Assembly (NCBI GenBank): GCA_902496345.1
Contig: CABVAP010000060.1
Span: forward strand, 1 to 13,407
Reading direction: 5' to 3'
Origin: an uncultured Eubacteriales bacterium
Lineage (GTDB): Bacteria > Bacillota > Clostridia > Lachnospirales > CAG-274
DNA: 13,407 nt
Positions 7,153 to 13,407 of the stretch are shown here, in pieces. The notes below the pieces were generated by a model that worked only from the letters and a program-made list of their open reading frames with translations, did not search any database and had not been told where the DNA came from. The position numbers and the translations under genes are program-made. The stretch's first letter is position 1. Each line of letters opens with the position of its first letter.

Positions 7153-8062
7153 TCAAAAAAACAAAAAATTCCGTTCAGGATTTGTGTCATTAATCGGTCG
7201 CCCAAATGTGGGCAAATCAACGTTAATGAATAGCTTAATCGGCGAAAAGATAGCAATTATTTCAAATAAACCACAAACAACAAGAAATAAAATACAATCT
7301 ATTTTAACAACAGATGATTTTCAAGTTGTTTTCATTGATACACCAGGACTACACAGTCCAAAATCTAAACTTGGCAACTTTATGGTAAAAAGTGCAGAAA
7401 CTACATTAAATGAAGTTGACATTGTTTTATATTTAATAGAACCTTATGAAAAAATAAAAGATTCTGATTTAAAAATACTTGAACGTCTTGAAAATGTAAA
7501 TTCAAATGTATTTTTAATTATCAATAAAGTCGATACTGTTGAAAAAGAGGAAGTTTTAAAAGTAATTGACGCATACCGTTCAAAATATAACTTTAAAGAA
7601 ATTATACCTATTTCAGCAATGAAAGGTATAAATACAGATGAACTGTTAAAGAGTATTGAAAAATACTTACCAGAGGGTCCACAATATTTTCCGTCTGATA
7701 TGATAACAGACCAACCAGAAAGACAGATAGTATCGGAAATAATAAGAGAAAAGGCGTTGTATTTGTTACAAGAAGAAATCCCACACGGTATAGCTGTTGA
7801 AATAACAGGAATGAAAAAAAGAGAAGATAAAGACATAATTGATGTTGATGCAACAATTTATTGTGAAAGGGATTCGCATAAGGGTATCATTATCGGAAAA
7901 AGAGGGGCTATGTTAAAACAAATAGGCTCAAAAGCAAGACACGATATAGAAAGACTTTTAGGTTCATCAATAAATCTTCAAATCTGGATAAAAGTGAAAA
8001 AAGATTGGAGAGATAGCGACTTTCTGCTTAAAAACTTTGGATATGATTCAAAAAAACTTTAA
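7145..8062 (+). CDS. era: GTPase Era
   Basis: This 305-residue protein has the full Era layout. The GTPase motifs are G1 GRPNVGKS (19-26), the G2 threonine region KPQTTRNK (42-49), G3 DTPGLHSP (65-72), G4 NKVD (127-130) and G5 SAMKG (157-161). A C-terminal KH domain carries GIIIGKRGAMLKQIG near residue 245. Era binds the 3' end of 16S rRNA and acts in assembly of the small ribosomal subunit at the cytoplasmic side of the membrane. The ATG at 7145 lies inside the end of the glycosylase gene, with a GTGAGG-like site upstream. YbeY, PhoH and Era in one operon link it to rRNA maturation. Nothing looks damaged. Confidence 0.96.
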   Translation: MNNQKNKKFRSGFVSLIGRPNVGKSTLMNSLIGEKIAIISNKPQTTRNKIQSILTTDDFQVVFIDTPGLHSPKSKLGNFMVKSAETTLNEVDIVLYLIEPYEKIKDSDLKILERLENVNSNVFLIINKVDTVEKEEVLKVIDAYRSKYNFKEIIPISAMKGINTDELLKSIEKYLPEGPQYFPSDMITDQPERQIVSEIIREKALYLLQEEIPHGIAVEITGMKKREDKDIIDVDATIYCERDSHKGIIIGKRGAMLKQIGSKARHDIERLLGSSINLQIWIKVKKDWRDSDFLLKNFGYDSKKL

Positions 8063-8079
8063 TTTTTAAAATATATAAA

Positions 8080-8199
8080 AACCCTCCGAAAATATTTATT
8101 TAAGTACTTGCTGTTGCCATATTTTTAACAGTATATATTTTTTTCGTAAGGAAACTATAATATAAGAGAAACAAAACGAAATAGATTTTCGGGAGGGTT
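8080..8199 (+). promoter_or_regulatory. Long inverted repeat enclosing the yqzL leader and hiding its ribosome binding site
   Basis: AACCCTCCGAAAAT (8080-8093) pairs with ATTTTCGGGAGGGTT (8185-8199) over 14 bp with a single bulged G at 8193. The 3' arm contains the GGGAGGG ribosome binding site of yqzL. The 91-base loop contains a small CTGTT/AACAG stem and a TATAAT hexamer at 8156-8161. No T-tract follows, so this is not a terminator. A translation-control role is inferred from the pairing alone. Confidence 0.5.
8156..8161 (+). promoter_or_regulatory. Candidate -10 element for yqzL-recO
   Basis: A perfect TATAAT lies 43 bases before the yqzL ATG. No convincing -35 lies 16-18 bases upstream (only AT-rich sequence, near TATATT), and there is no extended -10. 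If used, transcripts would start near 8168, after the left arm of the surrounding inverted repeat. This is weak evidence in AT-rich DNA. Confidence 0.3.
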
Positions 8200-8203
8200 A
8201 TTT

Positions 8204-8365
8204 ATGACAGAGTTATTTTGGAACATTTTTGAAAAAAGCGGGAATTTAGACGCATTTCTAGCATATAAAGAATTTTCAAAATTCGGAGCAAAAAACGATA
8301 CTACCCTAGAAAATAATTTTTTAAATAATAAAGAACAAAATTCTAAAGACACAACTATCATATAG
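8204..8365 (+). CDS. yqzL: YqzL family small protein
   Basis: This 53-residue reading frame begins MTELFWNIFEKSGNLDAFL and continues AYKEFSKFG. This matches the short YqzL family (F/W-N-x-F-x-K-(S/T)-G-x-x-x-A-(F/Y)-L-x-Y-K-E). In B. subtilis yqzL lies between era and recO, exactly the position here. Its function is unknown. GGGAGGG sits seven bases before the ATG at 8204, so it should be well translated unless the site is masked by the inverted repeat described for this leader. The C-terminal 24 residues are Asn/Lys/Thr-rich and low in conservation value. recO starts 28 bases after the stop. The call rests on motif similarity plus gene position. Confidence 0.8.
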   Translation: MTELFWNIFEKSGNLDAFLAYKEFSKFGAKNDTTLENNFLNNKEQNSKDTTII

Positions 8366-8393
8366 GTTGTACTTGTTATGGAGTAAGAAAAAG

Positions 8394-9143
8394 ATGTCAA
8401 AATTATTAACTGTACGTGGAATAGTTTTAAAAGAAACAGCTGTTGGTGAAGCCGATAAGTTTATAACTGTACTTGCAAAAGACTATGGAAAAATCTCATT
8501 GTCTGTAAAAGGTGCAAGACGAGTTAGAAACGGGCTTACTGCTGGTACTTCTCTTTTTTCTTACTCCGATTTTTATATATCAGAAGTAAAAAACAGAATG
8601 TATCTAAATCAAGCCGAACCAATAGAAACGTTTTACAACTTGAGAAACGATTTATCTGCCCTAGCCTATGGTTCATACTTTTTAGAAATGACAAACAAAC
8701 TTTTATTTGAGAATATGTCTGCAAATAATGTTTTGTTGTTGCTTCTAAAAACTCTTGTTGCTCTTTCTAAATCGTTAGTGCCAAATAAACTAATATCTTC
8801 TATATTTGAGTTGAAAACACTTGAATACAATGGATATAAGCCAGAAATAAATTTTTGTGTTGATTGTAATAAACCAATAACCCCAAACTCCTATATAACA
8901 TTAAGTGGAACATATTGCAAAGACTGCATAAACAAAAATGAATTTTATATCCAGCTGAATGAAACATTGTTGTACACAATTCAATACATATTTTCAGCCG
9001 ACATAAATAAGCTATTTTCATTTAAAGTAAAATCGCAAACCCTTAAAGAGCTGTCAAGCCTGTCAAGGCAACTTATAAACCGAAATTTTAATTTAACCTT
9101 AAAATCTTTACAGTTTGTAAAAGAAATAGAAGAACTAACATAA
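8394..9143 (+). CDS. recO: DNA repair protein RecO
   Basis: This 249-residue protein has the RecO layout. An N-terminal OB fold (about 1-80) starts with VRGIVLKETAVGEADKFITV and contains the characteristic YGKISLSVKGARR. A helical domain follows, along with a zinc-binding set of C155, C158, C175 and C178 (CVDC and CKDC). RecO helps RecR load RecA onto SSB-coated single-stranded DNA during gap repair and recombination. The ATG at 8394 is preferred because GGAG lies about ten bases upstream; a longer frame from 8367 starts with TTG just after yqzL and lacks support. It is the last protein gene of the operon. No clear terminator is seen in the 107 AT-rich bases before the tRNA promoter. Confidence 0.92.
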   Translation: MSKLLTVRGIVLKETAVGEADKFITVLAKDYGKISLSVKGARRVRNGLTAGTSLFSYSDFYISEVKNRMYLNQAEPIETFYNLRNDLSALAYGSYFLEMTNKLLFENMSANNVLLLLLKTLVALSKSLVPNKLISSIFELKTLEYNGYKPEINFCVDCNKPITPNSYITLSGTYCKDCINKNEFYIQLNETLLYTIQYIFSADINKLFSFKVKSQTLKELSSLSRQLINRNFNLTLKSLQFVKEIEELT

Positions 9144-9250
9144 ATCTCAATTTATTAAAGAACTTAACCTCTTCTTTTATTGCAAAATAGTTTTTATATT
9201 TTAGTAAATTTCTAATTTTAAAAAAAATAAAAAAAATTTCAAAAAAACTA

Positions 9251-9279
9251 TTGACATATTTTGAAATATATTGTATACT
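9251..9279 (+). promoter_or_regulatory. σA promoter of the tRNA-Arg gene
   Basis: A perfect TTGACA (9251-9256) is followed after 17 bases by TATACT (9274-9279), one mismatch from TATAAT. The predicted start near 9286 lies about 30 bases before the mature tRNA 5' end. This is the best σA match in the window, as expected for a stable-RNA gene. Confidence 0.85.
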
Positions 9280-9316
9280 TAATAAGTCGTCAGGTGATGA
9301 CAAAAAAATATGTTAT

Positions 9317-9390
9317 GTGTATGTAGCTCAGTTGGATAGAGCGTCTGGCTACGGACCAGAAGGCCGAGGGTTCGAATCCTTTCATACACA
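9317..9390 (+). tRNA. tRNA-Arg (anticodon ACG)
   Basis: The cloverleaf folds completely. The acceptor stem is GTGTATG (9317-9323) with CATACAC (9383-9389), seven perfect pairs, and A9390 as discriminator. The D stem is GCTC/GAGC (9326-9329, 9339-9342). The anticodon stem is TCTGG/CCAGA around loop CTACGGA, with anticodon ACG at 9351-9353. The T stem is GAGGG/CCTTT around TTCGAAT. Length is 74 bases. CCA is not encoded (TCT follows), so it must be added after transcription. A34 is the usual target of the tRNA adenosine deaminase TadA, giving inosine to read CGU, CGC and CGA. Confidence 0.97.
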
Positions 9391-9393
9391 TCT

Positions 9394-9434
9394 AAATCCC
9401 AATAAATATGATATTTGTTGGGATTTCTTTTTTT
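9394..9434 (+). terminator. Terminator after tRNA-Arg
   Basis: AAATCCCAA (9394-9402) pairs perfectly with TTGGGATTT (9418-9426). An inner AAATAT/ATATTT extension adds stability, and a T-rich tract (TTTCTTTTTTT, to 9434) follows. This is a classic Rho-independent terminator, four bases after the tRNA 3' end. Confidence 0.9.
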
Positions 9435-9595
9435 GTTTAATTTCATAATTTTTAAATTTCCACTTTTTCCTAACTTGATTTATCAAACAATTAAAATTCC
9501 CTTGAAATCAGCCAAAGTTTAAAAAACAGCGAATACTATAAAGGAATATTATAATAATAGAATAAAATATAGGTGATATTGGAAATAAAAGAAAC

Positions 9596-9636
9596 AAAAA
9601 AGCGATTGCAAATATTAAAAATTTACAGTCGCTTTT
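9596..9636 (-). terminator. Terminator of the response regulator gene
   Basis: Read on the minus strand, AAAAGCGA (9636-9629) pairs with TCGCTTTT (9605-9598). An inner TGTAAAT/ATTTGCA stem sits beyond a single C-A mismatch. The tail is T-rich (T6 down to 9596, four bases of which pair). It begins seven bases after the stop codon. The 160 bases between this and the tRNA terminator hold no recognisable gene. Confidence 0.85.
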
Positions 9637-9642
9637 CCATTT

Positions 9643-11697
9643 CTACTGTTGTTTTAAATTAATTGTAGGCTTTTGCATTTCCTGAATATCGTAATGAAGG
9701 ATAACGCCACCTTTTGTATATAAAGAATAAAAATTACTAACAATTCTATCAGCAACAATAATTCCCGAATCATAATCAGCATCGACAAGTATAACAATGA
9801 ACTGACTTCTATTGTAACTCGTTGAAACATCTCCACGGCGTAAAGATTTACTTATAGCCTCTTCTGTCTTTTCAAGGACTTCTTCTGTATTAGGTATAGG
9901 AGAACCACCGTCTTCATTTGTAATAGTAAATAAAAGCAATTGAACTACTTGTTTTGTTCTAGCGATAGTTCTGTATAAAAATCTGTATATCTTTTGAAAT
10001 CCAGAATATTCAACCTGATAAACTCCATTTTTAAATTCTTTTTCATTAAGGAATTCCTTTATTGATTCAATATCAATGTTTTCTTCTGTACTAAATTCAA
10101 GTCCCGAATTTTCTGTACTAAAGAAATGATAATGCCCTTTGCCATTTTGTTTAACATAATAAAGTGCCTTATCAGCGTTATTATATAATGATGTAAAGTC
10201 TGTTGTATCAGAATCAACAATAGAAATACCGACAGACGCTGATACTTTATGGTCTGTTTCAGGTATATAAAGTTTTTCGTCTAAACTCCTAATAATAGCT
10301 TTCGCCTTGTTTTCAACCTCTGCCACGGTAAACTCACCTTTAAAGAAGATAACAAATTCATCTCCACCAATACGGCACAAAATATCTGTTCCTCTAATAT
10401 TTTGTTTAAGAATATCAGCAAACAAGACAAGCATATCATCACCGACAACGTGACCATACGTATCATTTATCCATTTAAAGTTATCCATATCCATCATAAA
10501 CAAAGCACCACTAGATTCTTTGTTTCTCAAATAATGGTTTATGGCATTTTCCGTATATCTTCTGTTCCAAACCCCAGTAAGGCTATCCTTTTGTGCGTCA
10601 ATTTTTACAACATCGGTGTACTTATCTAAAATAGTTTTTAAAAGTTCAGTACTTTCATCAGCAAGATTTTTTGAATCAAGTTCATCATTTATGCCAAATT
10701 CCTCACTAAAGTCAATACCTTCATCAATAAGGGCAAGCATAGCATCAACAACATCAGGGTCAAACTGTGAACCTTTACCCTTCTTAAGTTCATCTTGAAC
10801 ATCTGAATCATCAAGTCTTTCTTTATAGACTCTAATCCCTGTCATTGCGTCGTAAGCATCTGCAACTGTGATAATTCTTGCAACCATTGGTATTTCATCA
10901 CCTTTAAGACTACAATTATATCCACTGCCGTCAAATCTTTCGTGATGATACAAAGCACCCTCAACAACACCTTCAATAGAACTTACATTTTTAAGGATCT
11001 CACTTCCGAATATAGGGTGTTTTTTAACTTCTTCAAACTCTTCATCAGTAAGTTTTGATGGTTTTCCGATAGTTTCATCAGAAATACAAATATTACCTAT
11101 ATCGTGCAAAAGAGCGACATAGTACATATTAGAAACATCTTTTTCACTCCAACCTAACTTTCGTGCAATTAATGCAGCACATTTTGCAACACGAACGGAA
11201 TGACCCCTACTATATTTACCTTTTGAGTCGACAGCGTCAGCGATTACACTAATAGCTTTAAAAGCAGCCTCCTCTATTTGCCTTGTTTTTCTTTTTATTT
11301 GATTTTCAAGCCTACGTTTAAGTTCAGCCTCTTCAATAGCGTGAGAAATTCTTCTAACAACAACTTTAGCGTCAAAAGGGCGAACAATAAAATCAGATGC
11401 ACCCAATTCAAGCCCTTCAATTTCTTTTTCTTTGTCATTGTCCATAGTAAGGAATATGACTGGAATATCGAATGTTCTTTTATCTTCTCGCAATTTTTTC
11501 ATAATTTCAAAGCCATTCATTTCAGGCATATTTATATCAAGCAAAACAAGGTCTGTCGTGTGTTCTTTAAGATAAGATAAAGCCTCTTTACCCGACCTAC
11601 ATAAAGCTAAATTAAAATCATCTCTAAGAACTTCACAAATGTATTTAAGATTTGTTATGACATCATCTATTATAAGTATATGTTTTTTTGTTTTCAT
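9643..11697 (-). CDS. Response regulator: REC, HD-GYP, GGDEF and degenerate GGDEF-like domains
   Basis: This 684-residue cytoplasmic protein carries four regions. REC (1-120) has acidic pocket D11/D12, phosphoacceptor D54 and T84, but the usual KPF lysine is arginine (R106-P-F). A helical linker precedes an HD-GYP c-di-GMP phosphodiesterase-type domain (about 145-330) with H166, H198-D199, H227, H251-H252 and D280. Its signatures read HDIGN rather than HDIGK, and GYN rather than GYP (259-261). A GGDEF domain (about 365-527) has an intact GGDEF (444-448) and an inhibitory-site RGTD (435-438). The last about 120 residues look like a second GGDEF fold with SYNRSQF in place of the active motif. 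ATG 11697 follows GAAAGGA. No histidine kinase is adjacent. c-di-GMP turnover is well supported; its direction is inferred. Confidence 0.88.
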   Translation of the reverse strand: MKTKKHILIIDDVITNLKYICEVLRDDFNLALCRSGKEALSYLKEHTTDLVLLDINMPEMNGFEIMKKLREDKRTFDIPVIFLTMDNDKEKEIEGLELGASDFIVRPFDAKVVVRRISHAIEEAELKRRLENQIKRKTRQIEEAAFKAISVIADAVDSKGKYSRGHSVRVAKCAALIARKLGWSEKDVSNMYYVALLHDIGNICISDETIGKPSKLTDEEFEEVKKHPIFGSEILKNVSSIEGVVEGALYHHERFDGSGYNCSLKGDEIPMVARIITVADAYDAMTGIRVYKERLDDSDVQDELKKGKGSQFDPDVVDAMLALIDEGIDFSEEFGINDELDSKNLADESTELLKTILDKYTDVVKIDAQKDSLTGVWNRRYTENAINHYLRNKESSGALFMMDMDNFKWINDTYGHVVGDDMLVLFADILKQNIRGTDILCRIGGDEFVIFFKGEFTVAEVENKAKAIIRSLDEKLYIPETDHKVSASVGISIVDSDTTDFTSLYNNADKALYYVKQNGKGHYHFFSTENSGLEFSTEENIDIESIKEFLNEKEFKNGVYQVEYSGFQKIYRFLYRTIARTKQVVQLLLFTITNEDGGSPIPNTEEVLEKTEEAISKSLRRGDVSTSYNRSQFIVILVDADYDSGIIVADRIVSNFYSLYTKGGVILHYDIQEMQKPTINLKQQ

Positions 11698-11836
11698 AAC
11701 TACATTTCCTTTCAATCCTCTTTCAAAACATTTACATTTATCGATAAAAACTCGACAAATGATATAACATTAAAGAGTAAATACCTCTGCCCATTTCTGT
11801 AATTTATTATGTCATAATCTAAGTTCATATAGGCGT

Positions 11837-11865
11837 ATTGTATCATATTTTTATACAACTTTCAA
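11837..11865 (-). promoter_or_regulatory. σA-type promoter for the response regulator gene
   Basis: On the minus strand TTGAAA (11865-11860) is followed after exactly 17 bases by TACAAT (11842-11837), each close to consensus. The start would be near 11830, giving an untranslated leader of about 130 bases before the ATG at 11697. No c-di-GMP riboswitch core was recognised in that leader. Confidence 0.65.
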
Positions 11866-12027
11866 TATATATTAGAAAATAAATTAAGTTATTAAAAAAG
11901 TTTAATTTTTATGTTAGGTTAATAAAGTTGGGATTAAAATTCGCTAATATTAATGTTTTTTTCATTAAAACAAAATTACGTGTATCAGATTTATTTTTTT
12001 TAGAAATAGCCTTATAGAATATATTGT

Positions 12028-12079
12028 AAAAAACCAAGATTATTGACAATCTATATTAAAATCAAGATTGCCAATAATC
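12028..12079 (-). terminator. Terminator of lspA
   Basis: Read on the minus strand, GATTATTGGCAATCT (12079-12065) pairs with AGATTGTCAATAATC (12052-12038) over 15 positions with one G-T wobble and a 12-base loop. TTGGTTTTTT follows. It begins 14 bases after the lspA stop and is a strong Rho-independent terminator. Confidence 0.92.
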
Positions 12080-12093
12080 CCGTTTAATTAAAA

Positions 12094-12585
12094 TTATTTT
12101 TTTGTAGTAAGTTCAATGTTTTTGCAGAATATTACTACTATACCTAAGAATATCGCACCTGTAACAATTAAAATATCAGCAAAATTGAAAACAGGAAAGC
12201 TGTAATATCCCCAGAAAGTCAAATGAAACATATCGACAACGTGGCCACCGTCCCTTAAAAGTCTATCAAGAAAATTACCAATAGCACCAGAAACGATAAG
12301 TACAAGTGCAAATCTAACAAGACCTGTATTTTTAGAGCGTGGCATTTTAACGTAGTAAATAGCTATTGCGATAAGAACAACTACAGTTGCGACAATAAAG
12401 AATATTCTTGCACCACTAAGGACACCCCAAGCAGCACCAGAGTTTTTAACATAAGTCAAATAAAAGAAATTTTGAATTACTTCAACACTTCCACCGTTCT
12501 GAAAATTAGTTATTGTTAAATACTTTATAAACTGGTCAACACCAACAAGTATCAAACAAGATATAATAGGTAAAATGTAAAACAT
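12094..12585 (-). CDS. lspA: Lipoprotein signal peptidase LspA (signal peptidase II)
   Basis: This 163-residue, four-helix membrane protease cleaves signal peptides from diacylated prolipoproteins. Family motifs are present in order: DQFIKYL (17-23), KNSGAAWGV (47-55), SGAIGNFLDRL (99-109), VVDM with catalytic D118, and FNFADI with catalytic D137. The 19-residue spacing equals that of the catalytic pair in characterised enzymes. Membrane helices lie at about 3-16, 60-79, 88-105 and 135-154. The ATG at 12585 is chosen because AAGGGGAG lies six bases upstream; a longer frame to 12648 would run into the aroB end without a binding site. It follows aroB by 52 bases and probably shares its transcript, ending at the strong terminator downstream. 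Confidence is high. Confidence 0.95.
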   Translation of the reverse strand: MFYILPIISCLILVGVDQFIKYLTITNFQNGGSVEVIQNFFYLTYVKNSGAAWGVLSGARIFFIVATVVVLIAIAIYYVKMPRSKNTGLVRFALVLIVSGAIGNFLDRLLRDGGHVVDMFHLTFWGYYSFPVFNFADILIVTGAIFLGIVVIFCKNIELTTKK

Positions 12586-12637
12586 ATTTTCTCCCCTTGT
12601 AATATTTATTAGTAATAAAGAAATTCGTAGCAAACAA

Positions 12638-13390
12638 TTATTCAACAATATAATCTATTGCATTTAAAATTTCATCTTGAGGAACATTTTTTTCTATATA
12701 TGCAGAACCTATTTCCTTGAGAAGCACAATATTTATCTGATTGTTTGTTGTTTTTTTATCAGCAAACATTTGCTTTAAAATTTTATCTCTGTCATAGCCC
12801 TTTGCTCTGATAGGAAGCTCAAAGAAAGTAAGAATATCTTCAGCAAGTTTTAAGTCTTCTTTTGTCGTATATCCCTTTTCACTTGAAAGTTTTAAAGCAG
12901 CAACCATACCGATAGAAACACATTCGCCGTGTAAAAGCTCAAATCCAGAAAGTGACTCAACAGAATGTCCAAAAGTATGACCAAAATTCAAAATAGCACG
13001 AAGTCCACTTTCCTTTTCATCTTTTGAAACAACATAAGCTTTAGCTTTGCAAGAAACATAAATAACGTGTTTAATTTCCTCTGACGAAAGCTCTTTAATT
13101 TTATGCATATTGTTTCTAAAATAGTCGAGAAAATCTTTATCAACGATATAGCCATATTTTATAGCTTCAGCCATTCCGGCAGCAACTTGATTATATGGTA
13201 ATGTATTCAAAACTTTAGCATTGATATAAACAAATTCTGGCTGATAAAAAGCACCAACCATATTTTTGTTTCCCATAAAATCAACGCCAACCTTACCACC
13301 AACGCTACTGTCAACTTGAGAAAGCAAAGTTGTTGGGATTTGAACAAATCTGATACCACGCATATAAGATGCAGCAGCAAAACCAGCCAT
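12638..13390 (-). CDS. aroB: 3-dehydroquinate synthase, 5' end missing
   Basis: This is the C-terminal about 250 residues of a family usually about 350 long, so roughly 100 N-terminal residues lie beyond the edge. AroB converts DAHP to 3-dehydroquinate, the second step of the shikimate pathway. Visible motifs include AGFAAASYMRGI, IPTTLLSQVDSSVGGK, the metal-ligand glutamate in MAEAIKYG (E75 here), NFGHTFGHS (H138) and LLHGE (H154); the 16-residue His spacing matches characterised enzymes. The ATG at 13390 is an internal methionine, not the true start: AroB normally reads GDLAGFAAA here. The 17 bases beyond it translate to RSRLY instead of GVVGD, so homology stops at the edge rather than continuing. 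lspA follows 52 bases downstream. Confidence 0.92.
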   Translation of the reverse strand: MAGFAAASYMRGIRFVQIPTTLLSQVDSSVGGKVGVDFMGNKNMVGAFYQPEFVYINAKVLNTLPYNQVAAGMAEAIKYGYIVDKDFLDYFRNNMHKIKELSSEEIKHVIYVSCKAKAYVVSKDEKESGLRAILNFGHTFGHSVESLSGFELLHGECVSIGMVAALKLSSEKGYTTKEDLKLAEDILTFFELPIRAKGYDRDKILKQMFADKKTTNNQINIVLLKEIGSAYIEKNVPQDEILNAIDYIVE

Positions 13391-13407
13391 ATACAGGCGA
13401 GATCGGA
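13391..13407. other. Probable non-genomic contig end (adapter-like octamer)
   Basis: The last eight bases are AGATCGGA, the first eight of the common Illumina adapter core AGATCGGAAGAGC. The frame of aroB loses its expected sequence at the same place: the five residues before AGFAAA do not match the near-invariant GVVGD. Together these suggest the final 15 or so bases are sequencing or assembly artefact rather than chromosome. Confidence 0.55.

Larger units (their letters stand above)
11698..12093. other. 396-base noncoding stretch between the regulator gene and lspA
   Basis: It holds the regulator's promoter and leader on one side and the lspA terminator on the other. The middle (about 11870-12025) is AT-rich, with no open frame above about 16 codons and no tRNA-like fold. 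A small TTAATG/CATTAA stem with a T7 loop lies at 11950-11968 and is probably chance. Nothing else was identified. Confidence 0.6.

Noticed and set aside
8155..8400. An 81-codon minus-strand frame opposite yqzL
   Set aside because: It is the antisense shadow of yqzL, which has a good ribosome binding site, family motifs and conserved position between era and recO.
9251..9448. A 65-codon plus-strand frame over the tRNA region
   Set aside because: It spans the tRNA promoter, the full tRNA-Arg cloverleaf and its terminator, has no ribosome binding site, and its predicted protein matches nothing recognisable.
9579..9662. A 27-codon plus-strand frame starting TTG after AGGTGAT
   Set aside because: It overlaps the antisense terminator and the 3' end of the response regulator gene, uses a weak start, and the peptide is lysine-rich with no family resemblance.
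10541..10798. Serine-rich plus-strand frames opposite the response regulator gene
   Set aside because: Low-complexity Ser/Phe composition is typical of the complement of an AT-rich gene; no ribosome binding sites, and the minus-strand protein has continuous domains here.
11698..11830. Possible c-di-GMP riboswitch in the leader of the GGDEF regulator gene
   Set aside because: A leader of about 130 bases before a c-di-GMP gene is suggestive, but the conserved GEMM core elements and paired stems could not be found on the minus strand.
11950..11968. TTAATG-T7-CATTAA as a terminator
   Set aside because: The stem is only six AT-rich pairs, the T-run is in the loop rather than after the stem, and the neighbouring genes already have better-placed terminators.

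Overview
The window is AT-rich DNA (about one third G+C by eye) with strong AGGAGG-type ribosome binding sites, short intergenic gaps and σA/σE-like promoters. It carries sporulation genes yqfC and yqfD at the head of the conserved Firmicute block yqfC-yqfD-phoH-pgpH-ybeY-cdd-era-yqzL-recO. This points to a spore-forming (or recently spore-forming) low-GC Firmicute, most likely a Clostridia member. Genus cannot be decided from the sequence alone. The right-hand edge breaks the aroB reading frame and carries an Illumina-adapter-like octamer, so the window is probably a whole draft or metagenomic contig.

Layout. Positions 1-124 hold three tandem hairpins. Positions 125-691 (minus strand) hold a two-gene unit: a small cupin followed by a DUF3006 protein. 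A divergent intergenic region (692-859) carries a σA-type extended -10 promoter for the cupin. It overlaps a near-perfect σE-type promoter for the plus-strand operon. From 860 to 9143 the plus strand carries yqfC, yqfD, phoH, pgpH, ybeY, cdd, a family-4 uracil-DNA glycosylase, era, yqzL and recO, mostly tightly spaced or overlapping. Relative to Bacillus subtilis, dgkA is missing between ybeY and cdd, and the glycosylase gene sits between cdd and era. A tRNA-Arg(ACG) with its own consensus promoter and terminator follows (9251-9434). On the minus strand, 9643-11697 is an orphan response regulator with REC, HD-GYP, GGDEF and a degenerate GGDEF-like domain. It is followed by a 396-base noncoding stretch, lspA and a 5'-truncated aroB.

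Functionally, the plus-strand block combines spore development (yqfC, yqfD), ribosome and rRNA maturation (ybeY, era, perhaps phoH), c-di-AMP breakdown (pgpH), pyrimidine salvage (cdd) and DNA repair (uracil-DNA glycosylase, recO). The minus-strand regulator probably makes or senses c-di-GMP. Its HD-GYP half has lost two signature residues, while its GGDEF active site and inhibitory site look intact. lspA (lipoprotein signal peptidase) and aroB (shikimate pathway) are housekeeping genes. No mobile element, CRISPR array or defence system is visible. The most unusual signals are the overlapping divergent promoters, a long inverted repeat that would hide the yqzL ribosome binding site, the deviant HD-GYP domain, and the foreign-looking contig end.
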